A stretch of 51,770 nt of DNA from an uncultured Pseudomonadota bacterium (lineage in GTDB: Bacteria; Myxococcota_A; UBA9160; PR03): positions 1 through 51,770 of the forward strand of contig CAADGG010000013.1 of NCBI GenBank assembly GCA_900696485.1, written 5' to 3'. The position numbers and the translations under genes are program-made. Under the pieces are notes generated by a model. It was not told the origin of the DNA. It saw only the letters and a program-made list of their open reading frames with translations, and searched no databases. Shown one piece after another: positions 35,989 through 45,057 of this stretch; the stretch's first letter is position 1; every line of letters starts with the position of its first letter.

Positions 35989-37107
35989 ATGAGGCGGTTG
36001 GGGCTGATCGATCGTCGCCTGCTGAGGCGTGAGCGCGAACGCTGGATCGACGCACGTCCGCCCGGGCCCCTCGACGGGCGCGACCCACAGTCCATTCCCG
36101 GCGGTCCCAGCCGGCTCGTCGTCGCCCGGAACGAGTCCGCCCTGCACGGCTCCGCAGCACAGCGCGGAGACATCCTCCGCACAATGCTCGCTCGTGGTCT
36201 CCGTACCCTTACCGGCGAGCCCGATGAGCGCAGCGCCTGGGCGTCGCTGCTCTCGGAGTTCCGCCCGGGTCACGTCGTGGGAATCAAGCTCAACACCGTC
36301 GCCGTTCACCTGGCGCCGCACCAGGAGGTCGTGGACGCGCTGGTCGCCAGCCTGGCGGAGGGCCGGGTCGAGCGCCAGAACATCGTCCTCTGGGACAATC
36401 TCGGCCGGCTCGGGCCGATCCGCATGCGCTTCTATGGCGATCTGGAGAGACCCGAGGGCGCCTACTACCAGGGAATGGAGCGAGCGGGGTTCGCGCCAGA
36501 CTCGCGGGGAGCCCCGAGAATCCTTTGCACTGTTCCCCGTCCGCCTGGCCTCGGCTACGACCGGAAGGTCCGCGCGGAGATCCCGTCGCGGGGCCTCCGC
36601 TTGCCCGTCTCCCGGATCCTCACGCGCGTCTGCGACCACATCATCAATCTCCCCGTCCCCAAGGACCACCGCGTCACAGGGATCACATGCGCTCTCAAGA
36701 ATTTCTACGGCTGCGTCCCGCTGTGGGATTCGTTCCGACCGACACACGCCGACGGCATGCATGCCAACCGCGGCGATCCCCAGATCGCCGAGCTCTATGC
36801 CAACCCGTGCATCTCTGGAAAGGTCCGCCTGCACGTATGCGACGCGCTGCGCGCGATCTGCGACGGTGGCCCCTGGGGAGAGCCACAGCTCGAGCCGCAC
36901 AGCCTCCTGCTCGCCACGGATCCGGTGGCCCTCGACGCCTACGTCCTGGCATTGCTCGATGGCGCCAGAAGGAAACTCGGAATGGAACGCGTTTCCCGTC
37001 GGGCGGGCTACCTCGAATCGTCCGCACGACGCGGATTGGGCACGAACGACCCGAATTCGATCACCGTCGTCGATGCCCTTGGAAGGCTGCAAGCTTGGCC
37101 GAGTTGA
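35989..37107 (+). CDS. DUF362-domain protein
   Basis: 372 residues. It matches DUF362 (COG2006-like): an N-terminal stretch with VVGIKLNTVAVHLAPHQEVV, the conserved cofactor-like loop HIINLPVPKDHRVTGITCAL followed by KNFYGCVP, and a C-terminal LLLATDPVALDAYVLALLDG. No ferredoxin Cys clusters are visible, unlike some family members. Function unknown. Start ATG 35989 follows AAGGAGG by 7 bp; a GTG at 35983 is the alternative. Convergent with the MlaA-hydrolase gene, with about 240 bp between. Confidence 0.85.
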   Translation: MRRLGLIDRRLLRRERERWIDARPPGPLDGRDPQSIPGGPSRLVVARNESALHGSAAQRGDILRTMLARGLRTLTGEPDERSAWASLLSEFRPGHVVGIKLNTVAVHLAPHQEVVDALVASLAEGRVERQNIVLWDNLGRLGPIRMRFYGDLERPEGAYYQGMERAGFAPDSRGAPRILCTVPRPPGLGYDRKVRAEIPSRGLRLPVSRILTRVCDHIINLPVPKDHRVTGITCALKNFYGCVPLWDSFRPTHADGMHANRGDPQIAELYANPCISGKVRLHVCDALRAICDGGPWGEPQLEPHSLLLATDPVALDAYVLALLDGARRKLGMERVSRRAGYLESSARRGLGTNDPNSITVVDALGRLQAWPS

Positions 37108-37350
37108 AGCGCCGCGACGGTTGGCTGGCAGCCCGACGCCCCTGGCTCGAGTGAGATCCCGCACAAGCCCCCCGGTTCTGCTCGTCCACGGCGAGCAGCG
37201 CGAGCAGCGGCTCGTCGCGGGCGAGGAAGTTTTCGAGCGGCTCGCGAATCACGCGGTGGAGGGTTGCGCGCCGGCGCGGCGGGCGAGAGAGAAGAAGAGT
37301 CGGTCGGCGAACCCGCAGCGGTCGAGGCGGTCGCTGAGCTCGCGCAGGGG

Positions 37351-39297
37351 CTAGCGCAGATCCTCGAGCGCCTCCATCACCTCCGCCTGCACTTCGGGGC
37401 GATGCAGGTTGCCGAGGTGGCCGCCGGTCGGAAAGAAGCGCACGTGCTCGGGACCGATCAGTGCCGTCAGCCAGTCGATGTCCGCCTGGCTGGTCAGGAA
37501 GTCGTTCTTGTTCGCGAAGACGCGTAGCTCGGGCCGGCCGCGCAGCCGCTCGGCGATCGCGCGCAGGTCGTTCTGTGCCACCAGCTCGTCGGCCGACGTG
37601 ATGGTGCCGAGCTGGTCCCGGTAGTACGGCAGTACGAACGCGAACAGATACATCTCGAACGAGTAGTCTCCGATCTCGAGGTATGCGGGCAGGCGGCGTA
37701 GCCGGTGCCGTTCGGTCAGCAGCACGCCGAGATCTTCGCGCTCCTGGCTGGCCCACAGCAGCGCTTGCAACAAGCGCCGGAACGCCAGGCCGATCAGGAA
37801 CTCGGCTTCCTCGTTCGTGAACGGCAGCTCCATCGTCGGCGTGATCGTGCTGCCTTCGAGGTCGGTGGCGCCCAGCCGGTGGTAGCGGCCGGCCCCGATC
37901 ATCTGCTCCTGCGCGCGTCGGGCCACGTGCGCGGTCTTCATGAGGATCCGCTGCACCTCGGCCTGCGGATCGGGTGCGGCGAGCGGCACGCGGAAGAAGC
38001 CATCGAGGCGCTCCATGCCGTCGAGCAGGCGCACGGGGGGATCGAGCAGCACGTAGCGGTCGAAGGAGACCCGCGCGCGGGCCGCGGGACTGCCGTCGGC
38101 GGCGACGAAGAAGCCGTGGAAGGCGCCGAGCGAATAGCCGAGGTAGGCGCGCTTCTCGATGCGGCCCGGGAAGCGTGCGGCCAGGTCGCGATCGATGGCG
38201 TCGAGCGCGATGTGGACGTCGCGGGCATCCACCGGTGCGTGTCCCGGCACCGGACCGCTGCCGCCGCGCGCGATGAACTCGGCGTTCATCGCGCTGCTCA
38301 CGATCGCGACCGAGAAGCCGTGCTCCCACACCATCTCGGCGAGCGCGAGGCTCGACGCGCCGAGGCGATGGGCGCCGAGGCCCGGTACCAGGAACACCAG
38401 CGGCGCGGCGCCGTGCTGCATGCGGACGGAGTAGGGCAGCACGCGCCCGCTGGTCGGCATGGCGACCTCGCGGCGGTCGAGCCGGGAGCCGAAGCCGGGA
38501 TCGCGCGGGCCGAGAAAGGCGGCTTGGAGGGTCTCGGTGGCGCCGGTGTGGTCGCTGCGACTGAGCAGCTTCGGCTCTTCGATCCGCTCCTGCCGCACCA
38601 GCGTCCACAGCAGCCGCGCGTCGTCGTAGAAGTCGGGACTGCTGCGCGCGAAGCGCAGGTAGTCCGGGATCGAATCGACGAGGTCGTTGTAGGCGAGGCC
38701 GATCCGGACGCCGGTCGGGAAGAACCAGGTGGCCGGATCGAGCAGCGCGTCCGGGAGCAGGCCGAGGCCGTCGCGCACGGAGCTCGGGCCGATCAGCGGC
38801 AGCGCCAGGAACGTCGATGGTTGCCACCCCCAGGTCGCGAACACCTGCCCCATGTCTTCCGGCGCCGGCTCGATGTGGAGCCAGCGGCTCGCCGGATCCC
38901 ACAGCCCGCCGATTCCGACGGTGCTGTTCACGACGAAGCGCGAGGTCTCGTCGCGCGCGCCGCTCCACTCGCCCTGCAGCAGATTCGCGACGAGGTTGCG
39001 CGGAAAGATCAGGTTCGCCGCGAAGTCCCGGATCCGGTCGCGGGCGAAACGCGGAATCACGAAGCGATAGACCCGACCGAGCGGATCGGCCACCGCGACG
39101 ATTGCGACGTGGTTGAAGGCCCATACACTGCGGTTCCACGGTTCGAGCGGATCCGGGAAGTTCGGCGCCGGCAGCTTCTCGCGCCGGAAGGCCTCGGCGC
39201 TGGGACCCGCGTAGTCGGACCAGTCGCGGCGCTCGACCGGCTGCGCGCAGGCCACGGTCGTGGCGATCAGCAGGAGAATCGGGAGCGCGCGTCTCAT
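37351..39297 (-). CDS. Lipoprotein fusing an MlaA domain to an alpha/beta hydrolase
   Basis: 648 residues. A lipoprotein signal has Cys17 (ATTVAC). Residues 45-195 match MlaA/VacJ: DPLEPWNRSVWAFN, LIFPRNLVANLLQGE, RFVVNSTVGIGGLWD and WGWQPSTFLALPLIGPSS. Residues 295-640 form an alpha/beta hydrolase: LVPGLGAHRLG (oxyanion loop), nucleophile GYSLG (Ser389) and the final FFPTGGHLGNLH (His). MlaA normally extracts phospholipids from the outer leaflet of the outer membrane; the hydrolase half could degrade them. This coupling is inference. The frame continues for 33 codons beyond the TAG stop in coding-like fashion. No other mla gene is nearby. Confidence 0.9.
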   Translation of the reverse strand: MRRALPILLLIATTVACAQPVERRDWSDYAGPSAEAFRREKLPAPNFPDPLEPWNRSVWAFNHVAIVAVADPLGRVYRFVIPRFARDRIRDFAANLIFPRNLVANLLQGEWSGARDETSRFVVNSTVGIGGLWDPASRWLHIEPAPEDMGQVFATWGWQPSTFLALPLIGPSSVRDGLGLLPDALLDPATWFFPTGVRIGLAYNDLVDSIPDYLRFARSSPDFYDDARLLWTLVRQERIEEPKLLSRSDHTGATETLQAAFLGPRDPGFGSRLDRREVAMPTSGRVLPYSVRMQHGAAPLVFLVPGLGAHRLGASSLALAEMVWEHGFSVAIVSSAMNAEFIARGGSGPVPGHAPVDARDVHIALDAIDRDLAARFPGRIEKRAYLGYSLGAFHGFFVAADGSPAARARVSFDRYVLLDPPVRLLDGMERLDGFFRVPLAAPDPQAEVQRILMKTAHVARRAQEQMIGAGRYHRLGATDLEGSTITPTMELPFTNEEAEFLIGLAFRRLLQALLWASQEREDLGVLLTERHRLRRLPAYLEIGDYSFEMYLFAFVLPYYRDQLGTITSADELVAQNDLRAIAERLRGRPELRVFANKNDFLTSQADIDWLTALIGPEHVRFFPTGGHLGNLHRPEVQAEVMEALEDLR

Positions 39298-39460
39298 CCG
39301 TCGGACCCCTCTCGATCGAGCCCTTCGGCCACGTCATCGACGAAGAACACCGGTCCGACGGATCGAGCGCTTCCCCCACGAACCCCGGAAACCTGCGAGC
39401 GCGGGCACGAGTGCGATGCGGAGGGGCCGTCCGAGTCGCGCGCCGCGGCGCGCGTCGGCC

Positions 39461-39922
39461 TCAGCGCTGGACCGGTTCGAGTACCGTCGGATCGGCCTGG
39501 TAGAACGGCGTCATCTGGTTGAGGACTTCGCGCGCGGCCTGCGCCCGGTCGCGCACGGTCGTCCCGGTGAACACCCGTCGAGCGTTTTCCTCGGCGATCC
39601 GGATCGTCTGCATCATGCTCTCGAAGCTCGGTAGCGTTTCATCGCGGCCGGCCCCGTCGTCGAGCATGCGGGCCAGCGAGCGCGCCTCGGTGCGGAGCTG
39701 GCGAAGCTGCTGCTGGAGCCGGAAGAAGCTGTTGGCTTGGCCCTGTCCGAGCGTCGGACGCGGCTGTTGACGGAACGTCTCCCAGAGCTCGCGCGTCGTC
39801 GTTTCGAGCTGCTCGCCGAGCTCCGTGACCTTCTTCTGGTCCCACGGCTGGACGGTGGCGTTGGCCGGCGCGGCGAGAGCGAAGATCGAAACGGCGAGCA
39901 CGGCGCAGCGGACGGCGAACAT
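39461..39922 (-). CDS. Hypothetical exported helical protein
   Basis: 153 residues with a signal peptide (1-22, AAPANA). The mature part is Gln/Arg-rich and predicted almost entirely helical (QLETTTRELWETFRQQPRP), like periplasmic coiled-coil proteins. No family recognised. It is on the same strand as, and 163 bp upstream of, the MlaA-hydrolase gene, so it may be co-expressed and act with it. Confidence 0.7.
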   Translation of the reverse strand: MFAVRCAVLAVSIFALAAPANATVQPWDQKKVTELGEQLETTTRELWETFRQQPRPTLGQGQANSFFRLQQQLRQLRTEARSLARMLDDGAGRDETLPSFESMMQTIRIAEENARRVFTGTTVRDRAQAAREVLNQMTPFYQADPTVLEPVQR

Positions 39923-40083
39923 TGTGGATTCTCCTCGAGATGAGCCGAGGTCGGGCCCGGCGAAACCTTATACCCACCCCGAGGTTCCGGTGTCAACCGT
40001 CGGGGCGTGTCGGCAGGGGCTTCGACATCGTACACCAGATCGCGGCGGTGTGCGGGCGCGCCGTCGCGCGGCCACGTTGCGCT

Positions 40084-40284
40084 TCACCCGCGGTGGACCC
40101 GCCTCGCCGCCAGCACGCGGGATCCCGACAGCAGTGCGAAGAACAGCACCCGCAGCTCGGCCGCCGAGGCGCCGATCGCCGGCGCCGGGGCGTCCCACTC
40201 GCGGACGTCGAAGGGACGTTCGTCCGGGCCGCCCGGCTCCGGGTCGTGGGAGCCGAGGATCTCGCACCAGCGCGTAGGGAAATC
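40084..40284 (-). pseudogene. Coding-like C-terminal fragment, unidentified
   Basis: The frame FPTRWCEILGSHDPEPGGPD ... ELRVLFFALLSGSRVLAARR ends in TGA at 40084. It has a single membrane-like segment. No start and no recognisable domain. It may be the tail of a degraded membrane protein, or chance. Confidence 0.3.
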
Positions 40285-40324
40285 AGTGCGACCAGGCTCT
40301 GCTGGCCGATCGGAATCCCGTCCG

Positions 40325-40350
40325 GCCCGGGGCGGGCAACCGCCCCGGGC
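40325..40350. terminator. GC hairpin with GCAA loop
   Basis: 11-bp perfect arms gcccggggcgg (40325-40335) and ccgccccgggc (40340-40350) around a GCAA tetraloop. Lies 300 bp upstream of mgtA and just before copy B of the dispersed repeat. No T-run, so termination is only suggested. Confidence 0.45.
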
Positions 40351-40370
40351 TACTCGACAGTGGGCATTCC

Positions 40371-40435
40371 GGGCTGATCCTTGGATCGATGTCGATCCCG
40401 AGCCGGGAGCGCCAACGGATGGCGATCAGCGGCTG
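40371..40435 (+). repeat. Dispersed repeat, copy B
   Basis: About 65 bp similar to 49848-49912, with the 32-bp core shared also by 19291-19322. Translated, it reads DPWIDVDPEPGAPTDGDQRL, compared with DQWIDANPGPGEPTDGDRGL in copy C. Sited at the junction of two gene fragments. Confidence 0.75.
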
Positions 40436-40585
40436 CTCGTCGAGCGCGTGCTCGAGCGGCTCGACTTCTCGAAGGCGCCCGATCCCGACCGCACCGGGCT
40501 TGCTCGGGTCTACCGGGCCCGGTGCCAGCGTGTGCCCTACGACAACGTGCACCAGCGCTACATCGACACCGGCAGCATGCGCTGA
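40436..40585 (+). pseudogene. Possible arylamine N-acetyltransferase N-terminal remnant
   Basis: The frame reads LVERVLERLDFSKAPDPDRT, then GLARVYRARCQRVPYDNVHQ, and ends at TGA after 50 codons. RxxxRxVPYDNV resembles the N-terminal block of NAT enzymes (LRxLHRAHxxxxPFENL). It directly follows the dispersed repeat; the catalytic Cys region is missing. The identification rests on one motif. Confidence 0.4.
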
Positions 40586-40653
40586 AGCACGCACCCCGGA
40601 TCCTTCCTGCCATCGGGAATTGCCTGTGCAACCCTTGTCGCGAAGAAGAAATC

Positions 40654-43398
40654 GTGAAGATCTTCAGCCGGTACTTCGAGCGGTTCCTGGAAGCACACCG
40701 AAGCCGCAGCCTGTTTCGCCGCCGGGTCATGCTCGATGGGTTGGCGCGGGGCAAGCGTAACGCCGGCCTGTCGCAGACGCTGAACCAGCGCCTTGTCGAC
40801 CAGGCCCGCGCAGACCTGGACCCGCTGCTGGCCCAGCTGGGCACCTCGGCTCGAGGGCTCAGCACTGCCCAGGCCGATGCACTGCTCGAGCAGCTTGGCC
40901 CCAACGAGGTCGCGCACGAGCGTCCCGCGTCGTGGCTGCGACATCTCTGGCTGAGCTACAACAACCCCTTCAATCTGCTGCTGACCGTACTGGCAACGGT
41001 GTCGTACTTCACCGGCGACATGGCCGGGACGCTGGTGATCGGCGCCATGGTGGTGCTGGCCACGCTGATCCGCTTTTTCCAGGAGCGACGCTCCAACCGG
41101 GCGGCGCAGGCGCTCAAGGAGAGAGTCAGCAACACCGCCACGATACTCAGGCGCGCCGATCCCGATGTCGTCACGCCAACCGCCGGAGCGAGCCTCCAGC
41201 GCGACGGCGCGGTCGAGATTCCGATCGCGCAACTGGTGCCCGGCGATATCGTGCTGCTGTCGGCCGGTGACATGGTCCCGGCCGATTGCCGCGTCATGGC
41301 GGCAACCGACCTGTTCCTCGGGCAGTCGGCGATGACCGGCGAGTCGCTGCCGGTGGAGAAATTCGCTGCCATCCGTGCGGCCGGCGGGTCCGCGCTGGAG
41401 ATGGACAACCTGGTGTTCATGGGCACCAACGTCATCTCTGGAACCGCGACCGCGGTTGTCCTGGCCACCGGCAATCACACCTATTTCGGCACCCTGGCCA
41501 CGCGCGTGACGCGTGTGGCCGATGCAGCCGATCCCAATGCCTTCCAACTCGGCATCAACAAGGTCAGCTGGCTGCTGATCCGCTTCGCGCTGGTAATGGT
41601 GCCGTTGGTGCTGTTCATCAACGGTTTCACCAAGGGCGACTGGGCGGAGGCCTTCCTGTTCGCGCTGTCGGTGGCCGTCGGGCTGACGCCGGAGATGCTG
41701 CCGATGATCGTCACCACCACGATGGCGCGTGGCGCCGTGGTGCTCTCGAACATGCAGGTGATCGTCAAGCGCCTCGATGCCATCCAGAGCTTCGGCGCCA
41801 TGGACGTGCTGTGCACCGACAAGACCGGAACGCTGACCCAGGACAAGATCGCGCTGGCCCGCCATACCGATGTGGCTGGCAATGAGTCTGAGGAGGTGCT
41901 GGGCTTCGCCTATCTCAACAGCTATTTCCAGACCGGACTGCGAAACCTGCTCGACCGCGCGGTGCTGGAGCATGTCGAGCTGAAGACCGAGCTCGATATC
42001 GCCCGCAATTACCGCAAGGTCGACGAGATTCCATTCGACTTCGAGCGCCGTCGCATGTCGGTGGTGGTCTCCGAGCGCGAGGAGCACCACGAGCTGATCT
42101 GCAAGGGTGCAGCGGAAGAGATCTTCGATATCTGCACGCACGTGCGATATGACGGCCAGGTCCAGTCACTGGATGCAAGTCGCACGAAACGCTTCAAGCG
42201 CGTGCTGCGCAGCTTGAACAAAAGCGGCCTGCGGGTCGTGGCGGTGGCCATGAAGGAGATCCCGCCCGACCAGGTCGTGTACTCGAAGGCCGATGAGTCG
42301 GGGCTGACCCTGGTCGGTTATATCGCCTTCCTCGACCCGCCCAAGGAATCGACCGCACCGGCGCTGGAGGCGCTGGCGGCACACGGCGTGACCGTCAAGG
42401 TGATTACCGGCGACAACGAGCTGGTCGCGGTCGAGGTCTGCCGCCAGGTCGGGCTGGAGGTCGAGGGATTCCTGCTGGGTACACAGATCGATGCCATGGA
42501 GGACGAAGCGCTGGCCGAGGCAGCCCGCGCCAACACGATCTTCGCGCGCGTCTCGCCGCTCAACAAGGAACGGATCGTACGCAGCCTCCGTAGCCAGGGC
42601 CACGTGGTTGGTTTCATGGGTGACGGAATCAACGACGCGCCGGCGCTGCGCGCAGCCGACATCGGCATTTCGGTCGATGGCGCGGTGGACATCGCCAAGG
42701 AAGCGGCCGACATCATCCTGCTCGAGCGCAGCCTGATGGTGCTGGAGCGCGGCGTGATCGAGGGCCGAAAGACCTTCAGCAACATGCTCAAGTACATCCG
42801 TATGACCGCCAGCTCCAACTTCGGGAACGTGTTCTCGGTGCTGATTGCGAGCGTGTTCCTGCCGTTCCTGCCGATGCTGCCACTGCATCTGCTGGTTCAG
42901 AACCTGCTCTATGACATCTCCCAGGTCGCCATCCCGATGGACAACGTGGACAAAGAGCTGGTGCGCCAGCCGCTGCAGTGGAACCCCGTCGGCATCGGCC
43001 GATTCATGCTGTTTTTCGGGCCGCTCAGCTCGATCTTCGACATCATCACGTTTGCCGTTCTGTGGTACGTATTCAAGGCCAATGACGTGCTCCACCAGAC
43101 GCTGTTCCAGTCGGGCTGGTTCGTCGTCGGCCTGGTCACGCAGACGCTGATCGTGCACATCATCCGCACGCCGAAAATCGCCTTCATCCAGAGCCGCGCA
43201 GCCTGGTCGCTACTGGCCATGACGGGATTGATCATCGTGATCGGCATCCTCCTGCCGATGGGCCCACTGGCGGGCTACTTCAAGCTGCAGGCCCTGCCCC
43301 TGCCCTACTTCTACTGGCTGGCGGGCATCGTGCTTGGCTACGCCCTGCTGACCTCGCTGATGAAGCGCTATTACCTACGACGCTACGGCTGGCAATAG
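40654..43398 (+). CDS. mgtA: Mg2+-importing P-type ATPase (P3B)
   Basis: 914 residues, near the usual 900. P-type features: an actuator domain with MTGESLPVEK, phosphorylation motif DKTGTLT (Asp389), hinge GDGINDAPAL, and about ten membrane helices, with an N-terminal cytoplasmic part like MgtA/MgtB (LGPNEVAHERPASWLRHLWL). It imports Mg2+ into the cytoplasm. Start GTG 40654 follows GAAGAAG and fits the MgtA N terminus. No Mg2+ leader or riboswitch is evident. The gene is strongly preserved amid fragments and may have been transferred. Confidence 0.92.
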   Translation: MKIFSRYFERFLEAHRSRSLFRRRVMLDGLARGKRNAGLSQTLNQRLVDQARADLDPLLAQLGTSARGLSTAQADALLEQLGPNEVAHERPASWLRHLWLSYNNPFNLLLTVLATVSYFTGDMAGTLVIGAMVVLATLIRFFQERRSNRAAQALKERVSNTATILRRADPDVVTPTAGASLQRDGAVEIPIAQLVPGDIVLLSAGDMVPADCRVMAATDLFLGQSAMTGESLPVEKFAAIRAAGGSALEMDNLVFMGTNVISGTATAVVLATGNHTYFGTLATRVTRVADAADPNAFQLGINKVSWLLIRFALVMVPLVLFINGFTKGDWAEAFLFALSVAVGLTPEMLPMIVTTTMARGAVVLSNMQVIVKRLDAIQSFGAMDVLCTDKTGTLTQDKIALARHTDVAGNESEEVLGFAYLNSYFQTGLRNLLDRAVLEHVELKTELDIARNYRKVDEIPFDFERRRMSVVVSEREEHHELICKGAAEEIFDICTHVRYDGQVQSLDASRTKRFKRVLRSLNKSGLRVVAVAMKEIPPDQVVYSKADESGLTLVGYIAFLDPPKESTAPALEALAAHGVTVKVITGDNELVAVEVCRQVGLEVEGFLLGTQIDAMEDEALAEAARANTIFARVSPLNKERIVRSLRSQGHVVGFMGDGINDAPALRAADIGISVDGAVDIAKEAADIILLERSLMVLERGVIEGRKTFSNMLKYIRMTASSNFGNVFSVLIASVFLPFLPMLPLHLLVQNLLYDISQVAIPMDNVDKELVRQPLQWNPVGIGRFMLFFGPLSSIFDIITFAVLWYVFKANDVLHQTLFQSGWFVVGLVTQTLIVHIIRTPKIAFIQSRAAWSLLAMTGLIIVIGILLPMGPLAGYFKLQALPLPYFYWLAGIVLGYALLTSLMKRYYLRRYGWQ

Positions 43399-43503
43399 CT
43401 CGCCCGCATAGCCTTGCATCCATCCTGGCCACCCCCGCGCAAGGCTTCGAGGTGACGCGCCTCGACTTCGCGGATGTTGATGAACGGCGAGAGAGGGAGT
43501 TCG

Positions 43504-43797
43504 ATGCCCGCCACGTCTCCGAGTCTGCGCACCCGCGCCTGGGCGGCGATCGCGACAGCAGATGCCGCCGCATGGCTGCTGCTTGCGGCGGCGGTGATGG
43601 GCGCGGCGTACGCCTATACCTCGCACGAGCGCTGCCTGTACTTCTGGGACTGGGCCGGATCCCACGCCGTCGCCGCGGACTTCACGGAGCTGCTGATGGC
43701 AGAGCCGCGTGCCGGGCTCGAGCTCGGCCCGACGGCCTCCGTCGGGCCGACTTCGAGCGCGGCCCACTCCGCGGCGCCGTGCGTGCTCACTCCATGA
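43504..43797 (+). pseudogene. N-terminal piece of a GT39-like membrane protein
   Basis: 97 residues: a basic start, a membrane helix (AAWLLLAAAVMGAAYAY) and then SHERCLYFWDWAGSHAVAAD and FTELLMAEP. The HExCLYFWDW loop after the first helix looks like the acidic, aromatic loop of certain glycosyltransferases. The rest of the protein is absent. ATG 43504 has GAGAGGGAG upstream. Truncation is inferred from length; it could be a small membrane protein. Confidence 0.5.
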
Positions 43798-43930
43798 TCG
43801 ATACGCTCCCGGCGTTCACCGCAACCCTCACGGCAGACCGGAGTCCGCCGCCGTAGTGCATCGATTCGCCTGAGGTCGCGGTAATCTGGTGCGCCGGCGT
43901 CGCTTCTGTCCCGGCGCCCCGCGGAGGAAC

Positions 43931-45040
43931 ATGGAAGCGGTGCTGCAAAATGCGGTGGCTGCCGCCGAGCGACTCTGGCCGTTGTTGGCGGTGGTGGCGT
44001 TCGCGGCCATCACGCTGACGTCGGCGGACTGGCTGCTGCTGCGCCGTGCCAGTGCGGATCGCCGTCCCAGTGCGCGCCTGGGTGCGCAGCTCACCATGCT
44101 CGGCCTCACGACCGTGGCGCTACTCGGAATCGTGTTGGTACTTCCGGTCAGCGAGAACACGCGCGGCCAGATCCTGAGTCTGCTCGGCCTGCTGCTCACC
44201 GCGATCATCGCGCTCTCGTCCACGACCTTCGTGTCGAATGCGATGGCCGGCCTCATGTCGCGTGCCGTGGGCGCCTTCCGGCCGGGCGACTTCGTGCATG
44301 TGGCGGAGCATTTCGGACGCGTCACCGTGCGCGGTCTCTTCCACACCGAGATCCAGACCGAGGACGGCGACCTGACGGAACTTCCCAACTTGTTCCTCGT
44401 CTCGCATCCGGTCACCGTGGTGCGTTCCACGGGTACGATCATCTCGGCCACCATTTCGCTCGGCTACGACGTGTCCCACGCGAAGGTCGAAACGCTGCTG
44501 CTCGAAGCGGCCAGGGCCGAGGAGCTGGAAGAACCGTTCGTGCGCGTGCTCGAACTCGGGGACTTCTCGGTGCAATACCGGGTCGCTGGATTCCTGCGCG
44601 ACGTGAAGCAGCTCCTCACCACGCGCTCGAACCTGCGCCGCTGCATGATGGACGCGCTGCACGAGGCCGGCGTCGAGATCGTCTCTCCGAACTTCATGAA
44701 CCAGCGCCAGCTCGAACCCACGCAGCACTTCATTCCCGAGCAGCCAGCAGGCGAAGCGCCAACCGCTCCGGACGAATCCCCGGTGGAGGAGCGCATCTTC
44801 GACAAGGCCGAGCAGGCCGGCCGCGTCGAGGCGCTGCGCGCGGAAAGCGAGCGCCTGATCGCCGAGGCGAAGGCGGCCGAAGACGAGGCGCGCGACTCCG
44901 CGTCGAACGTGCGCAGATCGCTGCGCGCGCAGGCCGAACGACGGCGAGCCGAGGCCGATGCCCTCGCGGCCGAACTCGCCGCCCCGGAGGCGCCGCCGGA
45001 GTCGGAAGCCCGAACCGAAGGCGCGAAGCCCGGCAAGTAG
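43931..45040 (+). CDS. MscS-type mechanosensitive channel
   Basis: 369 residues. Three N-terminal membrane helices, with an Ala/Gly-rich pore helix (LSSTTFVSNAMAGLMSRAVG) and a beta domain (FRPGDFVHVAEHFGRVTVRG). PNLFLVSHPV is the usual end of the MscS beta domain. A C-terminal coiled coil rich in Glu/Ala/Arg (about 290-360) is added. It opens under membrane tension to release solutes in osmotic downshock. ATG 43931 follows GGAGGAAC; an ATG at 43889 would lack a ribosome site. Confidence 0.9.
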   Translation: MEAVLQNAVAAAERLWPLLAVVAFAAITLTSADWLLLRRASADRRPSARLGAQLTMLGLTTVALLGIVLVLPVSENTRGQILSLLGLLLTAIIALSSTTFVSNAMAGLMSRAVGAFRPGDFVHVAEHFGRVTVRGLFHTEIQTEDGDLTELPNLFLVSHPVTVVRSTGTIISATISLGYDVSHAKVETLLLEAARAEELEEPFVRVLELGDFSVQYRVAGFLRDVKQLLTTRSNLRRCMMDALHEAGVEIVSPNFMNQRQLEPTQHFIPEQPAGEAPTAPDESPVEERIFDKAEQAGRVEALRAESERLIAEAKAAEDEARDSASNVRRSLRAQAERRRAEADALAAELAAPEAPPESEARTEGAKPGK

Positions 45041-45057
45041 GCCGATTCGCAGGCGCC

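Noticed and set aside
40586..40653. Mg2+ riboswitch or leader peptide before mgtA
   Set aside because: Only about 70 bp separates the upstream remnant from the GTG, with no proline-rich leader ORF or convincing alternative hairpins.
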